A stretch of DNA of 64,000 nt from Bremia lactucae (lineage: Eukaryota > Oomycota > Peronosporomycetes > Peronosporales > Peronosporaceae). Positions 23,304 through 32,530 of this stretch are shown here, in pieces. Location of the stretch: contig NW_027152180.1 of NCBI RefSeq assembly GCF_004359215.1, positions 8,833 through 72,832 of the forward strand. Reading direction: 5' to 3'. The stretch's first letter is position 1. Every line of letters starts with the position of its first letter. The notes beneath the pieces are model-generated. The model worked only from the letters and a program-made list of their open reading frames with translations. It ran no database searches and was not told the DNA's origin. The translations under genes and the position numbers were made by a program.

Positions 23304-23565
23304 AACCGATCTCAGTGGCTGAGTGGTTAAGCACTGGAACTGGGACCGGGAGGTACGTGGATCGATACCCGCGGAGGGCGGTACGATGACACATCGCCGG
23401 AGATAGGCTAAAAAGCAGACGAGCAACCATCCAATGGATGGCTGCCCTGCCAACCCGCACCGAAGGTGTGTGATAGTTGGGTGGGAGGAGGCCCTGTAGC
23501 CGAAATTCCCCATAGTGTAATGAGGGGCGGTGTTCCAATAAGAGAACTTCGTCAAAATTAAATCT
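23304..23565 (+). mobile_element. tRNA-derived SINE with 15-bp target duplication
   Basis: 262 bp flanked by identical 15-mers, ctataactataaact, at 23289-23303 and 23566-23580. The head resembles a tRNA: an A-box-like TGGCTGAGTGGTTAAG at about 23316-23331 and a B-box-like GGATCGATACCC at 23359-23370, spaced as in a pol III internal promoter. The body is unrelated to tRNA and the tail ends in an A-rich AAAATTAAATCT. No coding capacity. It is inserted in element 3 between protease and gag and must be younger than it. tRNA-derived SINEs are known in Phytophthora; this copy's family name is not assigned. Confidence 0.88.
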
Positions 23566-23737
23566 CTATAACTATAAACTTAGGGTTATTCTCAGAGTCC
23601 GCGTCAGTAGGGCTTCCCGCCCCTACTGCGCTCCTGCACGTCCCAAACCCTCAGTGGTCGATGAACTCACGCGTCTTGCACGCTGGTTCTTGCCATCACC
23701 ATTCAGCTAGGAAGGCCTCTTGCTGGGCATCTTAGCC

Positions 23738-24677
23738 TTAGCAGGGACTGGCATAGCAGCAAGCCATCATCCGGCTGCGCTTGCCGCAATTGTAGCAGAC
23801 TAAGTCTGCATTGCCCAAATCCATGGGAAAGGCATCCGACGTCTCAGCTGACGGCTCATACCAAGCTGTCGCTGAGGCACTGTTGAAGGATTGCTCTTCA
23901 TCTAAGGCAATTTGGATTGCCTCTTTCATCGTCGACGGCACCTTTTTCAAAAGGGCCTGTCGCGGTGGGCCGTGCCGCAGTCCATTTATGAACGAGGGCA
24001 CGTTTATGTGTTTCGTTATTGGACCCAGATTGTTCCATTCCGCCGACAGCGAGCGCACCTCCTGCACATATTCTTGCAGGGATCGCTTCGCCTTTCGCTT
24101 TCCAAAGAAGCGCGCCTGAAGCAATACCTCGTTGTTCGGCGGCTGATACATCGATCAATCGTTGTCTTAAAGATGCCCAAGCAGGGAACGCCTTTCCGTC
24201 CGCCGTAAGCGCTGAGTAATCCCACTCCGAGGCCTTATCGCGCAAATGGGGCATGGCGGACGATATTATCCGGTGTTGTTCTCGATGAGCTAGGCCATAC
24301 CGCCTTGCTCGACGGCTAGCAGCCAGTGAACAATCGTGTGCACTGCGATTCCATCGAGTTTGGGCGGGTTCATCCTAATGGGCCTCATCAGTCCTGTTGA
24401 GTGTCTCGTGTCGACCCTGCTCACGCCTAAGCTCATTTTTAAATTTAAAAGACGGGCTCCGCTTCAGCATGCATGTATGCCTCGGACGCGGCCCTTTGCT
24501 GTCCGAGCACAAAATGCCTTAAATCGCTCCAAAAAATTTAGCAACATGTTGCTCAAGATGATTGCTCAAGAGCCTGGCCAGGACTTGCTCGCCAAGTCCC
24601 TGCGCCAAGCGCTCTGCCACCTCCCAATGATGTTCGGAGAGGTGAAAGAAATTAGCGTAATTGATCTTGAGGCTCAT
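23738..24677 (-). pseudogene. Element 3 gag
   Basis: Starts at ATG 24677 (MSLKINYANFFHLSEHHWEV), then AERLAQGLGEQVLARLL, a stop near 24530, then in other frames MPHLRDKASEWDYSALT (24254), a SLQEYVQEVRSLSAEWNNLG block and MKEAIQIALDEEQSF, ending in a zinc-knuckle start VCYNCGKRSRMMAC (about 23793-23752). At least three frame breaks. This gag is unlike the LTR-A gag and defines the LTR-B family as a separate gypsy lineage. Confidence 0.75.
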
Positions 24678-24699
24678 CCCCACTGACACGCTCAGAGAC

Positions 24700-25208
24700 G
24701 GGTCGTGGGAAGGACTACTAGTGCTGCTAAGTGTAGGCGATCGCTTCTATAGCCGCCACGCTCTGTCAAAGCACATACCTTCCAGCACAGTAAGGTAGAT
24801 GGTGGGCGCTTAAGCGACCTCCTTCCCGACGAACTATGTACCTTAGGACAAGTGTCGTCACGGAACGGTAATACGGCTTAACGTGCGCACTTGGTAATGA
24901 GGAAGTAGTTTTAAGACTGATTTCTATTTCATAAAATTAAATGAAGAACCTTTTTAACCAGTCAATCGATGCCACCTCTTTAGATGTGCACCCCTACATT
25001 GCGAGCGTATTATTTTGAATACCTCGGATTACGGATGTAGCCGTCATCACTTTTAATGTGAATACACCTATGTACATCACATACACAAGGGTGGGTCACT
25101 TTGTGCAACACGGTCTAATTTCTTAATTAAGTAATTGACCATCCGTAAAGTACACCAAGTTTACTTAATGGGTTTGTGTAAGAAGGGGCGACTTCAGCCC
25201 GTTACAAG
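24700..25208 (-). mobile_element. LTR-B (5' LTR of element 3)
   Basis: On the minus strand it begins TGTAACGGGCTGAAGTCGCC at 25208. Landmarks shared with the solo LTR at 1336 follow: TGGTCAATTAC, ACCCTTGTG(T/G)ATGTGATG and GTGATGACGGCTA. The gag ATG follows on the same strand, as expected for a 5' LTR. The inner boundary is approximate. Confidence 0.65.
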
Positions 25209-26200
25209 ATCCTTCATAACGATCGTCTATCTACTGGCTTTAATATAATAATAATTAACTATGCAATGCTCCTCCTTGCGCAACGCCTAGTCGGGTCTTG
25301 TAACGATTGGCGGAGTTGATTAAACTTGTTCAACCAATCAACGTCTTATTGCGTCAATATTACCAAATTTGGTAAGGGTGGAACAATGAAGTCAAATTAA
25401 TAAAATATAATAATTTGTACTTCTTCATTTATTAGCTCTTAAAAAGATTATATTTATTGTTACTCTTATACAAAATAATATTTATGTAATGGGATATTCC
25501 GTTACATGACTCCCAGCTACTTTAAACTTTCCTCTGCACCTCGTGTACGTGAAGTATTTGGAGGCACCTCTCCTTCACTGTTATCAGTGCAGGTTGGCTA
25601 GTACTTTTTAGTACTAGCGAGAAGTGCCCCGCTACAACGCACTAACTCGTTGTACATCTACACGGTTGTGTACTTTCCAAGACGTTCCCGAGATGTGTAA
25701 CGGGGCACTTTTTACCAGTATTGTTATCAGTACTATCAGCCTATACTGACCATAGTGAAGATGATGTGCCTCTAACTTCACGTACAGACGTGCTGAGGAA
25801 GGTTCTAAGTAACTAAGAAGTCTTAGCTACTAAGGTAAATTCTAAGGCTTTAAAATGGGGAAAACGTAAAACTCTATTAACATATCAAGATCTATCATGA
25901 CAATCATCTATCTTCTGGCTTAAAAAATTAAATAAATAGCTATGCAATGCGCCTCCTTGCACGACGCCTAATCGTGTCTTGTAACGATTCGCGGGGTTGG
26001 TTAAAGCTTTAATCAACCAATCAATAGAAGTAATGTCTTATTGCGTCAATATTCCAGATTTGGTAAGATTGGAACTATTAAGTCAAATTAGTAAAAAATT
26101 GATAATTCTGTTCTTCTTTATTTATTTCCTCTCACAGGAAAAAATATTAATTATTTCTCTAATAGGAAATAAAGTTTATGCAACGAAACACCAGGCTACA
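25209..26200. repeat. LTR-C cluster: truncated, inverted and complete copies
   Basis: Three pieces. 25209-25506 is an LTR-C in minus orientation, truncated at its left and ending CCGTTACA. 25507-25636 is a 3' LTR-C piece in plus orientation ending GTGCCCCGCTACA. 25696-26200 is a 505-bp LTR-C in minus orientation, TGTAACGGGGCAC to CCAGGCTACA. A 59-base spacer separates the last two. Pieces one and three share several long direct matches (for example around cgcctccttgcacgacgcc), while piece two is inverted to them. The G-rich complement tcaccccctcaaa right after 26200 looks like a polypurine tract for an element on the minus strand. Confidence 0.65.
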
Positions 26201-26226
26201 TCACCCCCTCAAATAGCAGTCAATTA

Positions 26227-27180
26227 GTGACTGGTGTAAAGGGAAAGATAGTACTATGTCTCTCTCTGTGGATCAGCACTTGTTGGTTTTATTTGAACCC
26301 CAACTTTCAATTGCGCATAGTTTCGAATACCGTTCGCGTCGCCTATGAGGCCGCAAAGGTGGCAGCTGCATGTCTCAGTGCAGCTGTTATCGATGCAAAT
26401 GTTTCAGTATACACTAATGCGTCTACTGTGTGGAATGAGTCATTCCCTACTCCAATTGGAGGTGATTGGTGTAAGTCACCTGCTAATACCATTGCAGGTA
26501 ACTGTGACAAGCCCCATTGTACTTGAATGGGCCGAGTCGCCGTCATCGCCCGACTCGGTGGCAGCTAAAAATGGCCTCTGGATTAACTGGGGAAATGTCC
26601 GTTAAACCTACGGGCTCTAACGTGACACCGAACAAAGTGATGACAATGTCCTTTGACACCTCATTTGACCTTGCGGAATCATCTTGCGATGGCTCCGTGT
26701 ACGATGATAAGTCGGGTGATGTCACTAAGCAACACTAGGAACTGTTTTTTTTTCTTACAAACAGTTCAGGTCGGCTAGTAGCCAACGTGCAAATGACAGC
26801 GGGAACCACGACAGGCGCAGCGGAAGGACACCAGGAACGGAGTGATCGTAAAGGCCACTTCGGTAAGCATTGTACTGATGGCACTAGTTTGCATCACCAG
26901 GGACGGAGTGATCGGAAAGGCCACTTCGGTAAGCATTGTACTGATGGCACTAGTTTGCATCACCAGGGACGGAGTGATTATAACAATCACCCCGAGAGTA
27001 ATGCTAGCGTTGACATTAATATGAATCAACGGGAAAAGGACCGCAATTTTTTTGCGGTTTGCTCCCGAAAAGAAGCCCTGGATAGCCTATACGGGCAACC
27101 TTACTCGTCGGTCTAGTATGACCGACGATCGATACCAAATCCGGTATTCGACTAATCCCAATTTTTTTGTGCATGGCAAG
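26227..27180 (+). pseudogene. Antisense ORF relic next to LTR-C
   Basis: Lies just inside the LTR-C and its polypurine-like tract, on the strand opposite the element's expected direction. Open pieces at 26227-26526 and 26517-26738 (FDTSFDLAESSCDGSVYDD, acidic) precede a region with NMNQREKDRNF at about 27018-27050. That matches SMNQQGRDRN in the minus-strand aORF at about 54300, followed there by FAPEKRPWLP and RYHIPLFD and here by frame-shifted equivalents. It contains a 66-bp tandem duplication. Sense-strand pol begins directly after it, so the element is chimeric. Confidence 0.5.
26831..26980 (+). repeat. 66-bp tandem repeat
   Basis: Two complete units (26831-26896, 26897-26962) and the start of a third, with only a few differences between the first two. 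Because 66 is divisible by three the frame is kept, giving a repeated 22-residue unit that contains HFGKHCTDGTSLHHQGRSD. Confidence 0.9.
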
Positions 27181-27239
27181 GAGCTACTTTAAATAAAGTA
27201 TCCTCTTTCAAAATTCAGAGCGCACATATAGCGCACCGG

Positions 27240-29109
27240 ACCAATTTGTGGTTTATACGGATCACGCATCATTGCAGGCCGCAATACACTCACCGCACCT
27301 CTCGCCCAGAATGGCAAGATGGCTTACATTTTTCTCTGTATTTGATTTAAAGTGAATACAAGCCAGGTAAGTCGAATGTCTTCGCTGACGCGTTATCGTG
27401 CAGACCAGACTTCGAGGCAAGACACCAGGAAAGTGCATGTAGTGCTAAGGCACAAGTTCGGTCGTCAACGTTGACAGCCATGAAGGTCTAACACGTGACG
27501 AGCTCATTGGCCTCCCAAATAAAGGAGAGCTACAGTCAGGACGAACATTGATGCCTGCTGTTGGATCACTGCGGTGGACGAAAGAGTCTGTCTACAAAGA
27601 CAACGAGCCCAATCCTACTCTTGTGGTGAAGCGGTGTACCAAAGATTAGGTCCAGACTGATTAACTTCTAACAATTTGTTAAATGCGGCAGCGGCTTCAA
27701 TGGCGCACTGCTGGACGGTGAAGAATTTATGCGCTGACACTATTTGCATGAGTGAATGTAGTTGGCGACCCATCGATACAGGTGTGGCCACCAAAATTCT
27801 TCTGACATTCGTCAGAATGTCTTTTCACGGCCTAGATGCCCACTCGATGGTGCATCATGATGTTGTGAATCATTTAACTTGAGCTGTGTGTCATGAAGGA
27901 CATAGATTCTCAAGGGATCACAAAGTGACAACTGATGCCCTGACAGGCCATCGCTATAGCTTAATCGACTTAGCTTAGCCTTCGGGTGCGAGAGCAAAAT
28001 GGTGCATTTAGCACCATGTAGAACCACGTTCACAGACAAAGAGGCAGTTTATTTTTTTGTTTCTGGATCATTTGTACCGACTACACGTGATGTCCGAGCC
28101 CATCGCATCGGATTAGGATTCACGTTTTACGTCCACTTTTTGTCGTTATGTGTTTGAAGTGCTGGGTAACAAGCTTTACATGTCGACAGCCCATCATCCC
28201 CAGACCGATGACCGCACGGAACGTGCCTATCGGGTCGTGGTTGATGTATTGCGCACGGTAGGGCCTCCTCAGGAATGGAGCGAACATTTTCCCTTCATGG
28301 AGTTCGCTATTGATAACAGTGTCTACGCCAGTACAAGCAAATCACCGATTTATGTAAACGGACTACGCCATCCTCGGACGCCAGCCAGTCTAGTCGCGAA
28401 TTTCATTGGGAGAGGGCCTCTCACTATGCTCGGTGCGAAAAGGGCACCGTTTCGTCGATCTGACGATGGTATTATGACTACGACGGAAACTTACCCTGAT
28501 GACCCTGCAGGTTTAGCAGTGGCCACGACATATAAGAGTGTCAATATGGAGCCACGGCAACATATAACTATGTCTCTAAACAAATACGATATTTCGTTAT
28601 TGACAACTACGTCCCTTAAGCGACCTCTCGGCGGTGTCATAGTACAGTTTGATCTTAAAAGTGTGAGCGAGACGCAACGCTTTGTGGGTGAGCGGTAAGC
28701 CATCACACGATAAGTTCGAGACGCAATGGCAAGCGCACAGGACAAGCAACAACAATATGCGGACCGATATTGTTGCAAAAAACAGTGAATTCTATAGAGT
28801 AGGAGAAACGTACTATCAAGTACAGCTACCCTACTTAACAATGCAGTTTCTGCATTACCTGAAGGCATTTCAAAATTACTACCGCGTATAATCGGGCCTT
28901 TACGGTGGTCGAGGAGGTTGGAGCCCTAAATTGTAGGCTCACACTCCCGCCTTATATAAACACGCACTCCGTCTTTTGCGTGGGTCGTCTGAAAGGGTAT
29001 ATTGATCCAGAAGAGATCACATATTCCCATCATGAAGAGACCGAGGGTGACGCCGACCGTGGGTCGAGCGTCGTTCAGGTGAGGGAGACCGGGAAGGTGA
29101 AAGACTTCC
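27240..29109 (+). pseudogene. Element 4: RNase H and integrase relic
   Basis: Sense gypsy pol. RNase H end at 27250-27420 (FVVYTDHASLQAAIHSPHLS, then NVFADALSCRPDFEAR), integrase zinc region and core in scattered frames, catalytic-core end at 28150-28400 (AHHPQTDDRTERAYRV, then EFAIDNSVYASTSKSPIYV), and the integrase C-terminal barrel at 28905-29100 (HSVFCVGRLKGYID). The frame is interrupted at 29109 by the LTR-A element. Joined after one copy of CTTCC to the sequence at 57764, the frame stays open for another 42 codons (see findings). Confidence 0.7.
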
Positions 29110-29731
29110 TGTAACGGGGCACTACGACTTGTACTGCTTCAGTACAAGTCCACTTTGCAGTGCTTCAGTTGCGAGTGATGCCTTACGTTATTTCACATAC
29201 ACTAGTACATGCAGAGGAAGACTTCTCTTTAAGGTAACTAGCTAATTATATTAATACAGTTTTCATTTTACTCTCTTTAAGCTAGTTACCATAAAGAGGG
29301 TAAAATGAAAACTGTATTAATATCATTAAGTATATCTTCTTTCTATCTGTTAACTCTAACATAATTATAAACACATACTAAACATGCAATTGAATTCTTA
29401 TCTTATTTTATCTGTCTCTCTCTTTTGTTTACATCTACAGTTGATTAGTCTGCGGGATAAATAGATATAATGGCCTATACCTACTTATGGATAAGAATAT
29501 TGAACATTACAATTATAGTAATATCCTCCAAATATTATCTACCTTTTTTTTAGATAATATATTAATTAACAACCTGTAAGCGTTAATTTCATGTAAGGAT
29601 ACACCCCGTTACATCACCCCTCCCTTAAACGACAATCACTCTGACTGTCATTGGATGGAATGGTCACTATGTGACCACCTAATTAAGAAAACGATGTTGA
29701 TTGGTCAGAACCACCCATTTCAAAGCATCAC

Positions 29732-31100
29732 ATGAAGAACAAATTCATGCGGGGTGTTGATAGTGCTGCGCCTTCGACTGCGGATCGTGCAGCCGCGGGC
29801 GACGCACTGTTATCTCTTGCGGCAGACGGAACGTCTGCCGTGGTATCTTTCATTCGCGCAACACTAGATGTTGCGAGTGCACGTGGTGGTTCACAACGCG
29901 AATACGACCCCTCTTTGGAGGTCGACTACGAATGCGAGTCGGACGAAATGGCTGACTCGGGGAGAATAGAACAGTCGACTGAGAGACGTCAGGCGGCTGA
30001 CTTTGAGCCTTCGAATGAGAGGGCTCATTCTGATAGGCGAGTAAATAGTCTATTTGGTTCGGAAGATGAGAATGATCCCTCATCGCCCGTTCCGTCTCTC
30101 GTATTGTCACCTGCACCTATTTGTGTGCAAGGTGAAGACGATGGCTTAAGCCATCGTAATAAAAGTTCTTGTGCTACCCCTGCTTCAGTGGGTACCACTA
30201 AGGGGAGTGAAGACACTAAAATGTCCCATCTCGCTCCTGAAAAGAAGCCGCGGCTTGTGCCAGAAAGGCTTATCAATAGCTTGTCCGGAGAAACTACTCC
30301 TCACAATAAATATCCTTTATTTATTGCAAAAAGCTGCATGGCCTCGATCCCAGCGCGAAGAACTTTCGCGCTGAGGAAGATTTTTATCTCGATGCTTTTC
30401 TTAAGCATCGATGGTTTAGTGGCAGCAATAAGCGAGATAAAGTCTCGCTTATGCAAGCCTGGAGCGCGTTCATTTGCAATGTCAAAGACATTGGACGCGA
30501 AGCCTGGTTTCAAAGATTAATTCGATTCGCGTTTAGTTTGAGAAACGAACTCCAACCGGTGCAAAGAATAAATTGCATCGGTTGTCACGTGAGGTTGGGC
30601 TTCCATGCCTCACGTGCGGTGATCCCTGTCCGTGTTATGGGGACAACTCGAAAAGGGTAAAAGGGTATGTCTATACCATTTCTTCGCCCTTGGGAAGGGC
30701 TCGCATCTCTATTGAGATGCGTGACGCGATTGACGTTTTGCAATCGATTTTCAAGCGCCAGGGGCGCGTGTTTTCCGATGGGCCTTCTGAACCATCGGAT
30801 GGGTCTCGTCATACTGATGGACGAGGCCCTCAACGTCAGCAACCAGCTGGGAACGAGGCTCCCAGCTGTCATGTGAAGGTGTATAACCACGCCAGCGAAC
30901 AAGATAACTCGTTCGGTGTCCCTTCACATCCTATTGGTTCTGGATCCGTTCCACAAGGAAACGTTGACCCCTGTGGGAATCCACCAATGGTTGTGGTGAA
31001 GGAGGGAGCTGTTCCGCGACGGATATTGCTTTTTCAAGCGTATCCAGTTCCAGGCGGAACAGGTGGATCTTTACGGGACCATCCGTTAGACCTTGCATGA
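29732..31100 (+). pseudogene. Antisense ORF (aORF), best copy, two frameshifts
   Basis: Runs from 119 bp inside the 3' LTR towards gag, opposite in strand to gag. The first open frame, 29732-30520 (262 codons), has an alanine-rich start, an acidic segment around SLEVDYECESDEMADSG, the block KKPRLVPERLINSLSGETTP, and then shifts frame at about 30330. The second frame (30340-30660) holds NFRAEEDFYLDAFLKHRWF and AFICNVKDIGREAWFQRL; after a second shift the third (30573-31100) holds ISIEMRDAIDVLQSIFKRQG and VFSDGPSEPSDGS. The reconstructed order implies a protein of roughly 450 residues. No known domain recognised; the C-terminal half looks helical. What it could do is unknown: options include an env-like, regulatory or RNA-level antisense role. 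Confidence 0.7.
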
Positions 31101-31795
31101 ACACCGTAAACAACGTGTGTTCATGGACTGGTTTATTTGTAATACAACTCGCTAAGAGTCGTATGTGCTCGGCATATGCGTGAACATCACGCTTGGCTTG
31201 CTTGAGTTTCAGAAGCTCTGAACGAGCTCTGAACTCAGCCCTTGACGGTTTAAATGGCTGTTTGAGCCGGGCTATAAAAGCCTCTAGAGACCCAAAGACG
31301 TATGGGTCGCGCAACTTAAGGCCTAATGCCCAAGTTTTGGCACGACCTGCCAAATTTCATTGAGCGAATGCGACTTGCATTTGCTCGTCGCCGATGTGAC
31401 GTGCCCTTATTGCATCGTCCAACTCGACAAACCATCTCAAGAGGGAGTCTTCTTCGACTCCCCTATACTTAGAGATGTGAATCTTTAAAGTTTTGGGACG
31501 ACGCGTTTGCGTCATCCCATGTACAGGGGTCCGTACCTGTTGTAACCTCAACAGTTCTGCCTGTTGAGAGCCTTGCTGATTCAGCAAGGCTACTTTTTCC
31601 TTCATCTCGTCAAGTTCATGTTGTATGAGCTTTGCGATGGCTGAATGGAGGGCATCTCTGTCCAAATTGGACAGCATTGCCAAGATGGCATCATTTTCTA
31701 CGGTCGAAATCGTTCGTTCGACCGCACTCCTTTCTATGTCACTTAGAATAAGTATTTATCACGCTAAACGTGATGCGTATTTCCATTATTATTTA
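30931..31795 (-). pseudogene. Gag fused to chromodomain, copy 1
   Basis: Minus-strand gag. Frame 31683-31357 has LDRDALHSAIAKLIQHELDE and RWFVELDDAIRARHIGDEQM; a TGA follows (where the element 1 copy has TCA), and the frame continues 31353-30931 with TVFMQGLTDGPVK. At VAEQ it passes without a break into LPPSPQPLVDSHRGQRFLVE, which is the start of the chromodomain of pol. All of protease, RT, RNase H and integrase core is deleted at this junction. The same junction and the same TGA are present at 56377-57159. The gag start (near 31799) is damaged by further frame breaks. Confidence 0.8.
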
Positions 31796-32226
31796 ACATG
31801 GACATGTTAGATGATAGAACTGTGGTCCTTGGACGGACTACAAAGTGCTACCATGTGTAACGGGGCACTGCCGACTTGTACTGCTTCTGTGCGAGACGTC
31901 ACTTCACGTACACTAGTACGTGCAGAAGAAGACTTTCTTTGAGATTCTTGCTGCAAAGAGGGCTAAAAGTAAACTGTATTTCATGTAATTAAGTTGTTCT
32001 TCTGTTTCTATCTATTTAATACTAACTTCATTATAAACTAATACAGAACATGTAATATATCTTATTTGTCTCTCTCTTTGGGCGCGTCCAGTGCTGACTG
32101 GACCGCGGAGCAAGTAGATGTAATGGCCTACATCGATTTATGGATAAGCTTTCCAAAAATTCCTATGTAAAGTAATATTTTCCAAATAATATCTACTTTT
32201 TTAGATAATATATTAATTAACAACCT

Positions 32227-32518
32227 GGTCTATGAGAGGAAAAGTACAAATATTATCTTTATTAACTTTGACTTGTTCCAATATTACCATATCCGCCAAT
32301 CGTTATAAGACAAGATTGTGCGGGCCATACATAGATAGTTATTAATATAATAAAGTCAGTGGTAGATAAAAGATCGTTACGTAGGAACTTGATATATTAT
32401 CACAGTTTTACGTTTTCTCTATAATAAAGCCTTAGAATTTACTCTGCGTAAGCTAAGATTTCTTAGCTACTGAGAGCCTTCCTCTGCACGTCGTGCAGAG
32501 AGAAGTACTTTTGCAATT
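32227..32518 (+). repeat. LTR-C fragment next to the pseudouridine synthase gene
   Basis: Plus-orientation LTR-C piece: cgccaatcgttataagacaa, gatcgttacg, agctaagatttcttagctac and cttcctctgcacgtcgtg line up with 47670-47830 and 48336-48400. It truncates the LTR-A at 32226 and ends about a dozen bases from the stop codon of the next gene, so it supplies that gene's 3' flank. Confidence 0.7.
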
Positions 32519-32530
32519 TTACAATGTTAA

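Larger units (their letters stand above)
29110..32226 (-). mobile_element. Internally deleted LTR-A element, copy 1
   Basis: Minus-strand element: 3' LTR at 29110-29613 (TGTAACGGGGCAC to CACCCCGTTACA), 5' LTR at 31856-32226, truncated on its right by LTR-C. Between them lie only gag (minus) and the antisense ORF (plus); nearly all of pol is missing. 30639-31870 is almost identical to 56087-57315. The 3' LTR carries an extra foldback duplication at 29242-29330. Confidence 0.85.
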
